From the NCBI GenBank assembly GCA_018823175.1, contig JAHJIY010000006.1:1-64000 (forward strand): a DNA stretch of 64,000 nucleotides. The letters run 5' to 3'. Of the stretch, positions 30,249 to 39,576 are shown piece by piece; positions within the stretch are counted from its first letter, which is position 1; every line of letters starts with the position of its first letter. A program made the translations under genes and the position numbers. The notes under the pieces were generated by a model that searched no databases, was not told where the DNA came from, and was given only the letters and a program-made list of their open reading frames with translations. The stretch comes from Pseudomonadota bacterium (GTDB taxonomy: Bacteria > Desulfobacterota > Desulfobulbia > Desulfobulbales > JAHJIY01).

Positions 30249-31652
30249 ATGGCCGGACAAATCAATTCCTCCGCCGATGATACCACCATTGCCGCGATTG
30301 CCACCCCACCCGGGCCTAGCGGGATAGGTATTATCCGGGTAAGCGGCCCATCCTCCCTGCCGATTGTCAAAACTCTGTTTAAACCCCACAAAAACAAGAC
30401 CAAACTGATCAGCCATAAGATGGTTTATGGCTGGCTCATTGACCCATCCAGCTTGTTGCCGGTTGATGAGGTGATGGTGGTCTATATGCAGGCTCCAAAT
30501 TCTTATACCCGAGAGGATGTGGTTGAAATCCAGTGTCATGGCAGTTTTCTGATTTTGCAGGATATTCTGGGCCGGGTGCTCGAGGCGGGCGCTGTTTTGG
30601 CAGCGCCCGGAGAATTTACCAAACGTGCTTTTCTTAATGGTCGGATCGACCTGACCAAGGCCGAGGCGGTAATCGAGTTGTTGCAGGCCAGAACCAGGGA
30701 AGGACTTAAACTGGCGGTCAGCCAGCTTCAGGGTACACTTTTTGACAAGATTTCCTCTGTGCGGGAGGTCTTGCTTTCGATGCGGGCCATAATTGAGGTG
30801 GCAATTGATTTTCCGGAAGATGATGTTGAAATCATGGATTATGTCGCCTTTGCCGCAAGCTTTGATGAGGTGATAAAACTTCTGGCCGAACTGATCGCCG
30901 CTGCCGACCACGGGAAGATCTTCCGGGAGGGTATATCCGTAGTCATTGCCGGACAACCCAATGTCGGCAAATCCAGTCTTTTGAATAGTCTCCTAAAGGA
31001 AGAAAGGGCGATTGTCACCGCGATTCCAGGTACGACTCGCGATACGATCGAGGAATATCTTGATATTAAGGGGATGCCGGTAAGAATTGTCGATACGGCA
31101 GGGATCAGGGAGGCGACCGGCGAGGTAGAGCAAATAGGTATTCAGCGAGCCCGGGAAAAGCAGGAAGAGGCTGATCTGGTCCTTTTGATGGTTGATGCCT
31201 CCAAACCATTGGCCGATATTGATCACAGTGTGCATTTGTCCGTTGCCGACAAGGACCTGCTTCTGGTGCTCAACAAAATTGATCTGGCGCCGGACTTAGA
31301 CCTAACTGAGTACGAGAAGATCTTCCCTGACATTCCGATGGTTGCTATCTCGGCCAAAACTCACGAGGGACTTAATCGCTTAGAAGAGGCTATTTTTAAT
31401 CTGGTTGCCGGCTCGTCAATTAATTGGGATCCGGGACATGCCTGTGTTCCGAATGTGCGTCACAAAGCAGCTCTTTTAAGGGCCCTATCTTCGGCCTCTG
31501 TGGTTGTTGAAGCCTTAAGGGACCGATTGCCGCCTGATCTGGTGGCGATTGATTTACAGGCTGTTCTGGACTATCTGGGGGATATCATCGGGGTCACCAC
31601 TGCCGAAGATGTGCTGGATATGATCTTTGAGCGGTTTTGTCTCGGCAAATAA
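30249..31652 (+). CDS. mnmE: tRNA modification GTPase MnmE
   Basis: MnmE, with MnmG, installs carboxymethylaminomethyl groups on U34 of certain tRNAs. The 467-residue protein has the N-terminal folate-binding domain, a central helical part and an inserted G domain: G1 GQPNVGKSSL, G2 TTRDT, G3 DTAGIR, G4 NKID. It ends with the invariant FCLGK, whose Cys is essential. The start ATG at 30249 gives a slightly long N-terminus (MAGQINSSADDTTIAAIATPPG) that leads directly into the conserved block. Confidence 0.95.
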   Translation: MAGQINSSADDTTIAAIATPPGPSGIGIIRVSGPSSLPIVKTLFKPHKNKTKLISHKMVYGWLIDPSSLLPVDEVMVVYMQAPNSYTREDVVEIQCHGSFLILQDILGRVLEAGAVLAAPGEFTKRAFLNGRIDLTKAEAVIELLQARTREGLKLAVSQLQGTLFDKISSVREVLLSMRAIIEVAIDFPEDDVEIMDYVAFAASFDEVIKLLAELIAAADHGKIFREGISVVIAGQPNVGKSSLLNSLLKEERAIVTAIPGTTRDTIEEYLDIKGMPVRIVDTAGIREATGEVEQIGIQRAREKQEEADLVLLMVDASKPLADIDHSVHLSVADKDLLLVLNKIDLAPDLDLTEYEKIFPDIPMVAISAKTHEGLNRLEEAIFNLVAGSSINWDPGHACVPNVRHKAALLRALSSASVVVEALRDRLPPDLVAIDLQAVLDYLGDIIGVTTAEDVLDMIFERFCLGK

Positions 31653-31878
31653 TCTTATCTTTTGTTTTTGTTCCGCGCGTAGCGAAATATCCCAATTAAT
31701 ATTAATCTGTTTGACGCCATTTTTTACCACCAGTATAATTTTCATATGAATATGGACTTTCGGTCAAGTCGAGGAGCGGAATCTAATAAGCGAGGATTTT
31801 GCGGTATACTCCAATCTGGTTTGGATGTTTTGTCGCAATAGTCTTTATGCTGTCATCTTCAATTTAAGGCTGGGATAA

Positions 31879-33396
31879 ATGGGTAAAGCAGTTGTCAATG
31901 GAACGGAAATATCCCAGCAGATCAACTTCCTGAAGAATATCCCTTTTTTCAGCGATTTTGACGACCATGAACTCACCCAGTTTCTGGCGGTAAGTAAATG
32001 GCTGAAGGTCCCCAAAAAAACTCTGATCATTAAAGAAGATGCGGTCGAGAAGGTTTTCTATATTCTGGTAAAGGGAGAAGTTTCAGTTTTTAAGACCTTG
32101 AGTAAGGAGGATGATATCCTTGAACTCACGACTCTTTCGACCGGTGATTGTTTTGGTGAAATGGCTATGGTAACCGAAACCAGGAGAACCGCCGGGGTGA
32201 TGACGACCAAAGAATCATTTATCCTCAAGGTTGATCCTGAAATTATTAATACCTCTAATGTTTTTTTGCAGCTCAAGTTCTATAAAAGGTTCTGCGAGAT
32301 CATGGTCAGCCGACTCGATATGGCCAACCGGCGGATGGCCGGGCAGAAGATGCCGGAACCTGAAATTGCTCTCGAGCCGGAAGAAAAACCAAAGCCGGTG
32401 CCGGTGGTCAAGGCAAGGACGGTAGTGGTAGAAAAGCCGCGGGAACCGCGGCCGGTGGTGTCTGTTAAATTACCTCCGGATGAATTGCCGCTGATGCCGG
32501 AGAAGAAGGAAAGGCTGTCGAAGGTCATCCTGCGCAAAAGGATCGAGCCCGATCATCTAATGGCGGTCAACCCGGCCCTGGTTAAATTGATTGGCCCTTT
32601 TCTGTCGGGCGATTGCACTAATACCCGGCAGTTTACGGATTTACTTTATCTTGATCCAGTTTTAAGTTCCCGGGTACTGAAGATTGCCAATTCTTCCTTG
32701 TATCGACGCTCCTGTGTGATTTCATCCGTTCCCCATGCCATTATTTCCGTGGGGATTAATGTGGTTCAGGAGGTGGTGGAAGAAGCGATTAAAAATGGAG
32801 CGGGGATACCGTTATTCGGCAGAATACCGGAACTGGCTCATAATTTTTGGCAGCACTCGGTGGCGGTTGGCCGGGTGGCTGAAATTTTAAAGGATATTAT
32901 CCGGATAAATATATCAAGTGATGTTTATTTGGCCGGTCTTCTGCATGACCTCGGGATGCTGGTTCTGGATCCGGTTGAACCAGGATTTTATCCTCAGCTT
33001 CAGCGGCAAGATCACGGGTTTGAAAACCTGATAAAAGCGGAGATTGAATTTGTCGGAGTTGATCACGGAACAGCTGGCGGCTGGCTCGGGGAAAAAACCG
33101 GCCTCCCTACCCCTTATCTTGACGTGATGCGCTTTCATCATGAGCCGGAAAAAGCGACAGACAATATCTTGCTGGTCAGTGTTGTTCACCTGGCAAATAT
33201 ATTCGTGGCCCGCAAGGGCTGTTGTGTTGGTGGGCAGAATTTAAGAACCATTGATCCTCTGACCTCTCCGGCCTGGACCCTTCTCCGGAGAGAACATCGT
33301 CCTTTTAGTGAAGTGGATATCGGTGATTTTATCCAGAGATTTGTCGAAGAAATCGATAAGGCCTGGGACGAGATAATAAGCTCGGTTCCCCTTTAG
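31879..33396 (+). CDS. Cyclic-nucleotide-binding domain plus HDOD signalling protein
   Basis: The 505-residue protein starts with a CAP_ED (cyclic-nucleotide-binding-like) domain (residues about 20-135, with [19 protein letters not shown] in the phosphate-binding cassette position). A Pro/Glu/Lys-rich linker follows (about 155-215), then an HDOD domain (about 215-430; [18 protein letters not shown] and [17 protein letters not shown]). HDOD lacks full HD-GYP catalysis and usually acts as a signalling scaffold. The cassette ERTRR is altered to TETRR, so cNMP binding is uncertain. Its stop overlaps the convergent rubredoxin gene. Confidence 0.85.
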   Translation: MGKAVVNGTEISQQINFLKNIPFFSDFDDHELTQFLAVSKWLKVPKKTLIIKEDAVEKVFYILVKGEVSVFKTLSKEDDILELTTLSTGDCFGEMAMVTETRRTAGVMTTKESFILKVDPEIINTSNVFLQLKFYKRFCEIMVSRLDMANRRMAGQKMPEPEIALEPEEKPKPVPVVKARTVVVEKPREPRPVVSVKLPPDELPLMPEKKERLSKVILRKRIEPDHLMAVNPALVKLIGPFLSGDCTNTRQFTDLLYLDPVLSSRVLKIANSSLYRRSCVISSVPHAIISVGINVVQEVVEEAIKNGAGIPLFGRIPELAHNFWQHSVAVGRVAEILKDIIRINISSDVYLAGLLHDLGMLVLDPVEPGFYPQLQRQDHGFENLIKAEIEFVGVDHGTAGGWLGEKTGLPTPYLDVMRFHHEPEKATDNILLVSVVHLANIFVARKGCCVGGQNLRTIDPLTSPAWTLLRREHRPFSEVDIGDFIQRFVEEIDKAWDEIISSVPL

Positions 33397-33560
33397 GTTT
33401 CGGCCACAGGAATGAAATCGTCTTTTGAGGCGCTGCATACCGGGCATTTCCAGTCATCGGGCAAGTCCTCAAAAGAGGTTCCCGGCACCACCCCGGTATC
33501 CGGGTCGCCGATTGCTGGATCATATACATATCCACAGACAGTGCATTCGTAAGATTGCAT
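33393..33560 (-). CDS. Rubredoxin
   Basis: A 55-codon gene for a small iron-sulfur-free electron carrier with one Fe(Cys)4 site. It carries both CxxCG-type ligands, [18 protein letters not shown] and [13 protein letters not shown], and the usual aromatic core (Tyr, Trp, Phe). Rubredoxins in anaerobes feed oxygen- and peroxide-detoxifying enzymes such as rubredoxin:oxygen oxidoreductase and rubrerythrin. An excellent ribosome binding site (GGAGGT) precedes the ATG. Its 3' end overlaps the stop of the convergent HDOD gene by four bases. Confidence 0.96.
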   Translation of the reverse strand: MQSYECTVCGYVYDPAIGDPDTGVVPGTSFEDLPDDWKCPVCSASKDDFIPVAET

Positions 33561-33757
33561 GGGAACCTCCATTTATTGGGAAAAATTGTTTGACCTTGAT
33601 TTGATAAGTACAGGGTAAAGAAAGTGAATGATCATCGTCAAGATTTATTTAGACCATTTGTTAAAAGTGGGGTAAAAGCGTTGTTGTTCGCCTGAGTTAT
33701 TTTTATTTTGATACTTGAATGGATGAAAATAGTGATCTATTTAAGTGGGAAGAGTTT

Positions 33758-34291
33758 ATGTCAGATAAAAATATAGTCGTTTCACGGGAAGATATAGCAA
33801 GGGAAGTGGCTCGGTTGGGTCAAGAGATTAGTCGTGATTTTAAGGATGGTCGCTTGGTGGTGATCGGTATTTTGAACGGGGCCTTTATCTTTACTGCCGA
33901 CCTGGTCCGCAAGATCAACTTGCCGTTGGAGATTGATTTTATCAGGGTCAAGAGCTACGGGAAGGACAGTTGCTCTTCCGGTGAAATTAAATTGACCAAG
34001 GATGTCGAGATTTCAGTGGCCGGCAAGGATGTGTTGCTGGTGGAGGACATTATCGATACTGGTTGCACCTTGTCTTTTCTGAAGGATTTTTTTGCCAAAC
34101 GCTATGCCAATTCGGTCAGTGTCTGCACCTTGATTGATAAAACCGAAAGGCGGCAAAAGGTGGTCGAGGTAGATTATTGCGGCCTCGAGATCAAAGAAGG
34201 ATTTCTGGTGGGATATGGTCTTGATTTTGCTGAACGGCATCGTCAGTATGCAGATATATATCATCTGATTGATCCGCACGGTGACAAATAA
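33758..34291 (+). CDS. hpt: Hypoxanthine phosphoribosyltransferase
   Basis: The enzyme salvages hypoxanthine (and often guanine) to IMP/GMP using PRPP. The PRPP loop is VLLVEDIIDTGCTL, and an upstream flexible-loop region KSYGKDSCSSGEI and the C-terminal VGYGLDFAERHRQYADIY are typical. I chose ATG 33758, preceded by GGGAAGAG, giving 177 residues as in homologues; an ATG at 33719 would add 13 residues. The gene is followed by tRNA-Arg 27 bases later. Confidence 0.93.
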   Translation: MSDKNIVVSREDIAREVARLGQEISRDFKDGRLVVIGILNGAFIFTADLVRKINLPLEIDFIRVKSYGKDSCSSGEIKLTKDVEISVAGKDVLLVEDIIDTGCTLSFLKDFFAKRYANSVSVCTLIDKTERRQKVVEVDYCGLEIKEGFLVGYGLDFAERHRQYADIYHLIDPHGDK

Positions 34292-34318
34292 TAATTTTAA
34301 TTGTATATAGCTAGCCTT

Positions 34319-34395
34319 GCGCTCGTAGCTCAGCTGGATAGAGCATCGGACTTCGAATCCGAGGGCCGGGGGTTCGAATCCCTCCGGGCGCACCA
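34319..34395 (+). tRNA. tRNA-Arg (anticodon TCG)
   Basis: A complete 77-base cloverleaf: acceptor GCGCTCG pairs with CGGGCGC (one G-T), D-arm GCTC/GAGC, anticodon stem TCGGA/TCCGA with loop CTTCGAA (anticodon TCG at 34353-34355), T-arm with loop TTCGAAT, discriminator A, and an encoded CCA end (34393-34395). It reads CGA and, with wobble, other CGN codons. Confidence 0.97.
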
Positions 34396-34474
34396 CTTGC
34401 ATTACCCATGCGTTATTTAGTTTGCTTTGTATTAAGGATATTCATCAGTCCGTCGGTTTGTTTCGTTAACCGAC

Positions 34475-34493
34475 AATCCTTCCGGGCGCACCA
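34475..34493 (+). repeat. Direct repeat of the tRNA-Arg 3' end
   Basis: AATCCTTCCGGGCGCACCA matches the last 19 bases of the tRNA (34377-34395) at 18 of 19 positions, 98 bases downstream. A tRNA 3' end duplicated downstream is the typical footprint of site-specific integration (attL/attR), here with almost nothing left between the copies. Confidence 0.8.
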
Positions 34494-34552
34494 GTAAAAT
34501 TATTATCCCTGAATTTTTTACTACCACCCTAAATAGATTAAATATCCCTGAA

Positions 34553-34743
34553 TAGTTTCCATCCAGAAACGGTCTTTTCCGTGCATCTCAGCGTCAAAGC
34601 GCACAGGTGCTTGTGCGGCGTACCTATGTAGGCCTCCGCGCAACTGTTTGTTTTCCTTGACCTCCTCGAATAATCCTCGTTTCCGAATTAGAAACAACAA
34701 GTTTCATCATCTGTAAAGTCTTCGACTTTCCGGATGGAAACTA
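34553..34743. repeat. MITE-like element with terminal inverted repeats
   Basis: The ends TAGTTTCCATCC (34553-34564) and GGATGGAAACTA (34732-34743) are perfect inverted repeats; with one mismatch the match extends to 17 bases (34553-34569 and 34727-34743). The interior is non-coding, GC-rich in the middle, and has partly palindromic segments (for example around GGCGTACCTATGTAGGCC, 34617-34634). A size of 191 bases without a gene suggests a MITE or a structured dispersed repeat. No target duplication is certain. Confidence 0.6.
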
Positions 34744-34774
34744 AATAATAAATTGTTGATCTCTTTTATTGCGA

Positions 34775-35899
34775 TCAAAGAAAATGATTGTCATGAATCG
34801 AGGTCAGAAGATAATTAAATTCTTTTTGCAAAAGAGGCCGGTTAAGTTGGGAGGCAATCTGGTGAATTTCGCCGGCAAGATTAGAAAGCTGATCGACAGG
34901 TAGATTAATTCCCATTGGTTCAAGGCTATCTTTAATTTCTCTTTTCCCGATTTTAGTCCCATACAGCAGCTGACGTTTGGCACCTACTTTTTCCGGAGAA
35001 AAAGGTTCGTAGGTTGAGGTATCTTTTCTCAGTCCCTGTAAATGAAGGCCGGATTCGCAATGAAAAATATGGGCTCCGATCACTGGCTGAGTTAAGCTCG
35101 TTTCCCGGCCGATAAGATGCGCCATCAGCTCAGCCAGTGGTTTTAATGCGGTCGTTTTATAGGGGCGACCATTTCTAAATGACAAAAAACCGACAATTTC
35201 TTCAAGTTTGGCATTTCCGGCTCGCTCCCCAATTCCTAAAACAGTGACATCTGCATATTCTGCCCCGGCGTCAAGGGCTGAAATGCTGTTGGCGGTTGCC
35301 ATGCCAAAATCATTGTGCATGTGTACACCAATATCGCCGTGGTAATACAAACGTACAACCCGCATTAGTTCGATAATATCCTGTGGGGATGCAATGCCGA
35401 TGGTGTCGGCCAGTCTTATCCGTAAAGCCCCGGAACTGCTGGCGGTTAGGATAAGTTCTTTTAAAAAGCCAGGCTCAGCTCTGGTGGCATCTTCAAGGCC
35501 TAAAGAGATGAAGTTGATCCCATTTTTTTGGGCCAACTTGATAGATCTTTGTAAGGTGCGCAACACCCATGTTGTATCGCGCCTCAGTTTTTTCTTAATC
35601 AGAATTTCTGAAGTTGGGATCGAAAGTGACAGCACATCAGCCTTTAGTTGCGTGGCAAAATTGATATTTTCAGTTCGGCATGGCGACCAAAGTGCAATTC
35701 TTGTTTCAGGTGACATGACCCTGCAAAAATTAATAAGTTTTACCAGGTCGGGGTCGTAAGAGGTGGCAACGCCGATCTCAATTTCCTCAATGCCGATCTG
35801 CACCAAGTTTGTAAATATTCTCTTTTTATCATCCAGACTGAACGAAACACCGGCCATCTGCCCTCCTTCTCGAAGGGTACTGTCAATTAAACCTTTCAT
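34775..35899 (-). CDS. nifV: Homocitrate synthase NifV-like
   Basis: The 374-residue protein is a DRE-TIM aldolase-type acyl transferase. The start (IDSTLREGGQMAGVSFS) carries the catalytic Arg-Glu of the family, HMHNDFGMATANSISALDAGA holds the metal-binding histidines, and GIGERAGNAKLEEIV is the second signature. NifV makes homocitrate, the organic ligand of FeMo-cofactor, from acetyl-CoA and 2-oxoglutarate. Its position at the end of nifE-N-B-modABC makes this more likely than isopropylmalate or citramalate synthase. Its ATG overlaps the modC stop by four bases. Confidence 0.88.
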   Translation of the reverse strand: MKGLIDSTLREGGQMAGVSFSLDDKKRIFTNLVQIGIEEIEIGVATSYDPDLVKLINFCRVMSPETRIALWSPCRTENINFATQLKADVLSLSIPTSEILIKKKLRRDTTWVLRTLQRSIKLAQKNGINFISLGLEDATRAEPGFLKELILTASSSGALRIRLADTIGIASPQDIIELMRVVRLYYHGDIGVHMHNDFGMATANSISALDAGAEYADVTVLGIGERAGNAKLEEIVGFLSFRNGRPYKTTALKPLAELMAHLIGRETSLTQPVIGAHIFHCESGLHLQGLRKDTSTYEPFSPEKVGAKRQLLYGTKIGKREIKDSLEPMGINLPVDQLSNLAGEIHQIASQLNRPLLQKEFNYLLTSIHDNHFL

Positions 35900-36648
35900 G
35901 GATAATGCCTCGCCGAAACAGGTAACTTGAACGGTAAGGGGCTGCCGGCGTTAGGTTTCATAATTATATCATTTTCTGTATATGGCGAAGCGGCTACATA
36001 GTGCAGATTTTCCGGCAGCCATCCAGGGGCAAAAACCCCGTGCTCGATCGGGAGAATTTGATCGGCAATCTTGATAGCATCATCCAGATCATGGGTTACC
36101 ATGATGATCGGCAGACCAAGTCGGTTTTTCATACTGACCAGTTCATTCCGGAGGGCGTTTTTGGTTTTGTAATCCAGGGCCGAAAATGGTTCATCCAGCA
36201 GCATAAGATTTGGTTCTGTGGCCAGGGCCTGGGCAAGAGCTACCCGTTGCCGCTCTCCGCCGGATATCTGGTCGGGCCGCGAATCGGCAAGTGGGCTAAT
36301 CTTGAACAACTCCATTAACTGGCCTGTCATCTCTTTTTTGGAGGCGGCAAAAGCAATATTTTTGGTCACACTCAAATGGGGAAAAAGACCATATCCTTGG
36401 GAGACGTAGCCAACCTTTCTTTTCTGGGGGGAGACATTGATTTTTCTCTTCCGGTCAAACCATGGGTTATTGTTAAACACCACACATCCATCATCGGGCT
36501 GTTCCAGTCCGGCAATTGCTCGGAGGATTGTCGTTTTACCTGCCCCGGACGGGCCTACTACCGCAAGAATTTGCCCGGCTTCGCAGGTAAAGGAGACATC
36601 GATGGTCACGTTTGGCAAACGTTTATGGATTCGGATTCCCAGCTTCAT
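35896..36648 (-). CDS. modC: Molybdate ABC transporter ATP-binding protein
   Basis: The 250-residue ATPase has Walker A GPSGAGKTT, the Q-loop, ABC signature ISGGERQRVALAQALA, Walker B LMLLDEPFSALD and the switch His in MVTHDLDDA. ModC powers molybdate uptake. It stops soon after the ATPase domain and lacks the C-terminal Mop/TOBE regulatory domain of E. coli ModC, so feedback by molybdate through that domain is not expected. It lies between modB and nifV, tying metal import to cofactor assembly. Confidence 0.9.
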   Translation of the reverse strand: MKLGIRIHKRLPNVTIDVSFTCEAGQILAVVGPSGAGKTTILRAIAGLEQPDDGCVVFNNNPWFDRKRKINVSPQKRKVGYVSQGYGLFPHLSVTKNIAFAASKKEMTGQLMELFKISPLADSRPDQISGGERQRVALAQALATEPNLMLLDEPFSALDYKTKNALRNELVSMKNRLGLPIIMVTHDLDDAIKIADQILPIEHGVFAPGWLPENLHYVAASPYTENDIIMKPNAGSPLPFKLPVSARHYP

Positions 36649-36649
36649 C

Positions 36650-37303
36650 TCATTTTGCCTTATTCAGATAATTAAAAAGAAGCAGCACTAAGTAGCTCAT
36701 GACCATCAGGATAAAAGACAGTTGCCAGGCGTTCTGATACTGCATGGTTTCAACGCATTCGTAGATGGCAATAGAGGCCACCTTGGTTTCTCCCGGAATC
36801 GCCCCGCCCACCATGAGGATCACGCCAAACTCTCCCATGATATGGGCAAAGGAAAGGATGGCGGCCGCGACCAGACCGCTTCGGGCATTTGGCAGTATTA
36901 CCCGGTAGAAGGTCTTAAGTTTTGACGCACCAAGAACATAGGCCGTTTCAACCAGATGCTGGTCGATTTTTTCAAAGGCGGCTCTGATCGGCTGCACCGC
37001 GAAAGGCAGGCTTTGGATAATCGCTGCAATGACAATCCCGTAAAAGGTAAAAACGAGCGGGTGGCCGAAAATACTCTCCCAGATCTGCCCTAAAACCGAG
37101 GCCGGCCCCATGGCGCTCAGCAGGAAAAAACCGAGTACGGTCGGCGGCAGGACCAGAGGCAGGCCGATGATCGATTCCGCCAGGAAAATTCCCCGGAAGC
37201 GGTGGTAAATCAGGCAATAGCTGACTGGTATGGCCAGGCAGAGTAGAAAGACAGTGCCGACCGTTGCTAATTTTATTGAAAGGTAGAGAGGTTCTGTTTC
37301 CAT
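36650..37303 (-). CDS. modB: Molybdate ABC transporter permease
   Basis: The 217-residue inner-membrane protein has five to six helices and the EAA loop typical of binding-protein-dependent permeases, seen as ETAYVLGASKLKTFYRVILPNARSG. The PLVLPPTVLGF block near residue 48 is strongly typical of ModB. It overlaps modA at its start by one base and is separated from modC by one base, so the three are surely cotranslated. Confidence 0.93.
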   Translation of the reverse strand: METEPLYLSIKLATVGTVFLLCLAIPVSYCLIYHRFRGIFLAESIIGLPLVLPPTVLGFFLLSAMGPASVLGQIWESIFGHPLVFTFYGIVIAAIIQSLPFAVQPIRAAFEKIDQHLVETAYVLGASKLKTFYRVILPNARSGLVAAAILSFAHIMGEFGVILMVGGAIPGETKVASIAIYECVETMQYQNAWQLSFILMVMSYLVLLLFNYLNKAK

Positions 37304-38064
37304 TAACGATATCCGTATCTTTTAAGCAAATTTTTCCCGGCGGCGGATTGCAGCTCCTGGACAAATATTTCCGCCCCCTGGCGGTTAGTCGTCTCTGCAG
37401 TGATGCAACCCCACTGGTTTACTTCCTCGGCTTCCGGGATTTCCCAGTAATTGCCTGCCATTCCTTCTGGTGACAGCGCAAAAGACAGGGAGATAAAGGC
37501 CGCGTCAACCGCACCAGAAACTCCAAACTGAAAGGCCTGGGCCACATTCTGGCCATAGATCAGTTTGCGTTGTCGCTCCTCAGTTGAATATATATCGGTC
37601 AGGGCCGGCCAAAGAACCATGCCGTATGGCGCGAGTTTCGGGTTGGCGATGGCGATTCTTTTTGCCTGCTCATTTCGTGCTGCCGCCAGCCAGTTATTCT
37701 CCTTGATAATTCCCGGTTTTTTACTCCAGAGGACAGCGCGACCCCAGGCATATTCAAATGGTTCAAGACAGCGCCCGTTTTCATAGAGACGGGCCGGTCG
37801 TTCGCGATCGGCCGAAAGGAATAGGTCATAGGGTGCACCATTCATTATTTGCGCATAAAGGGTCCCTGATGACGCGATGGTTACTTTGACCGGTGAATCG
37901 GTTTTCGTTTCGTACCGCTGCTTAATTTCCTCAAGGGGGCGGGCAAAATTTGCTGCCACCGCAATGGTAATGGCGTCTGCCGCATGAGCCGGGATGACGC
38001 ACCAAAGCAGAGTAAAGTGCAACAATAAACAGACCAGCCTTTTTCTTTTAAACCCGGACATCAT
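37303..38064 (-). CDS. modA: Molybdate-binding periplasmic protein
   Basis: The 253-residue protein has a signal peptide (residues about 1-29, ending PAHA-A) and then the ModA core: ITIAVAANFARPLEEI, ASSGTLYAQIMNGAPYDLFLSAD, with the Ser and Ala-Ser residues that hold the oxyanion. It delivers molybdate (or tungstate) to ModBC. It is 201 bases downstream of nifB, and no -24/-12 element was found in that gap; the genes may be read through from nifE or have their own promoter. Confidence 0.9.
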   Translation of the reverse strand: MMSGFKRKRLVCLLLHFTLLWCVIPAHAADAITIAVAANFARPLEEIKQRYETKTDSPVKVTIASSGTLYAQIMNGAPYDLFLSADRERPARLYENGRCLEPFEYAWGRAVLWSKKPGIIKENNWLAAARNEQAKRIAIANPKLAPYGMVLWPALTDIYSTEERQRKLIYGQNVAQAFQFGVSGAVDAAFISLSFALSPEGMAGNYWEIPEAEEVNQWGCITAETTNRQGAEIFVQELQSAAGKNLLKRYGYR

Positions 38065-38265
38065 TTCTCTTCCTCTGATATCGGTTTCGTTTGAAGATAA
38101 ATACTTTTAAAGAACTCCTTGCGGAAGACCCAATTAACGCAACATAGAAACTAATACATTTCACAAGGCGAGGTGGTGAAGATACAAGGAAGAAGTTGTT
38201 CGGCCATACTTTTGGGATTTCCGAACACCTGATGATGCAGTAGATTCCTCCCCTCGACATGTATA

Positions 38266-39543
38266 TCAGCCGCAACCGCCGCCTGTTCCGGCACACCCCC
38301 CAGCGGCGCATGATTTCCGGCGTCCTTTATAGGCATTGACCTCTCGACCCGCATAAATTGCTTCTAACCCTTCTTCGATAAAGCCGGTCATCACGGCCAC
38401 TTTAACGCCTGATTCGGCCAGCAAGGTGGCCGGGGTCTCGCCGATGTTGCTGGTTAACAAAGCACGGCAATCGCCCAGTAGTCTGGCCAGGGCGGTCCAA
38501 CGCCGCACTCCGCCGCCGGCGACGGGGGCTTCCCTCTCGGTAACCAGCTGGAAGCTATCTCCTTGCTGCTTCCAGATCTGCAGTTTGCTAGCTTCACCCA
38601 GATGCTGGTTAACCAGGATGCCTTCATTGGTGCAGACTGCCACGTAGGGCCGGGTAATTCCTTCGACCTTGGGCAGTGCGGCGCAGGCCGACAGACAGCC
38701 CCGGAACTCATCGGTTTTGTCATCATCGAGCAACCCTACCGCATCGGCCCGGCAGCGGGTGCAGTGCCGCATCTGGGGCAGATATTTTTCGGCCATGTTG
38801 CGGATCTCGGCCATCTGTTTTTTACCAGGTTGAGGAAGTTCGCCAAAAGGGGTGCCGATGTTGGGGAACATTGCCATGCAATTTAACAGATCGACCCCCA
38901 GTTCCTTCATTTTGCCGGCAATCGCCTCAACATGATGATCGTTGATGCCGGGGATGATGATGGTATTGATCTTGACGGTAATCCCGTGTTTTTTCAGTTT
39001 GGCAATGGCGCTCAGTTGCCGTTCCAGCAATAACTTTGCCCCCTGGACCCCGTGGTAAACGATCTTGCCGTCCCGGATAAAGCTGTAAATCTTGGCGCCG
39101 ATCTCCGGATCGACCGCGTTGACCGTAATGGTCACATGGGAAACGTTCATTTCAGCCAATTGCTCGATATAAGGGCTGATTGCCAGGCCATTTGAGGCCA
39201 GGCAGAGAATGGTTGCCGGAAACTTTTCATTGATCAGCCGCATGGTGGTCATGGTTTCGGCCGGGTTGGCAAAGGGGTCGCCCGGTCCGGCGATCCCGGC
39301 TACCGAGATCCGGGGTTCTTTCGCCAGAACCTTCTCCATGTAGATCAGGGCCTGATCCGGGGAAAGGATGGTGCTGGTCACGCCGGGCCGCGATTCATTG
39401 ACGCAGTCATATTTGCGGTTGCAGAAGTTGCACTGGATATTGCATTTCGGCGCCACCGGCAAATGGACCCGACCGAACTGACCTTTGACATCTGGATTGA
39501 AACAGGGGTGCTTACTGTAATCTTTCTCGGCTGATTTTTTCAT
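38266..39543 (-). CDS. nifB: FeMo-cofactor biosynthesis radical SAM protein NifB with NifX/NafY-like C-terminal domain
   Basis: The 425-residue protein fuses two K clusters with a carbide and sulfide into NifB-co, the core of FeMo-co. It has the radical-SAM cysteines C34, C38 and C41 (PKCNIQCNFCNRKYDC), the AGPGDP block, the K-cluster cysteines in MRHCTRCRAD, and a NifX/NafY-type domain from about residue 300 (TRPYVAVCTNEG). It ends in a Gly/Cys-rich tail (AAGGCAGTGGGCG). It is the third gene of the nifE-N-B run and has a degenerate paralogue at 58653. Confidence 0.96.
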   Translation of the reverse strand: MKKSAEKDYSKHPCFNPDVKGQFGRVHLPVAPKCNIQCNFCNRKYDCVNESRPGVTSTILSPDQALIYMEKVLAKEPRISVAGIAGPGDPFANPAETMTTMRLINEKFPATILCLASNGLAISPYIEQLAEMNVSHVTITVNAVDPEIGAKIYSFIRDGKIVYHGVQGAKLLLERQLSAIAKLKKHGITVKINTIIIPGINDHHVEAIAGKMKELGVDLLNCMAMFPNIGTPFGELPQPGKKQMAEIRNMAEKYLPQMRHCTRCRADAVGLLDDDKTDEFRGCLSACAALPKVEGITRPYVAVCTNEGILVNQHLGEASKLQIWKQQGDSFQLVTEREAPVAGGGVRRWTALARLLGDCRALLTSNIGETPATLLAESGVKVAVMTGFIEEGLEAIYAGREVNAYKGRRKSCAAGGCAGTGGGCG

Positions 39544-39576
39544 GATTTATCCTATTATATTAGTTAGTTAAATAAA

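Larger units (their letters stand above)
34396..34774. other. Non-coding region with tRNA 3'-end copy and inverted-repeat element
   Basis: These 379 bases between the tRNA and the nifV stop contain no gene. They hold a 7-base hairpin (GTCGGTT/AACCGAC, 34452-34474) that abuts a second copy of the tRNA 3' end, then an approximately 190-base element bounded by an inverted repeat (34553-34743). Both are listed separately. Confidence 0.7.

Noticed and set aside
36650-38064. Considering ModABC as a sulfate or tungstate transporter instead
   Set aside because: The ModA oxyanion block and ModB PPTVLGF motif fit the molybdate/tungstate family, and the nif context favours molybdate; tungstate cannot be fully excluded but sulfate can.
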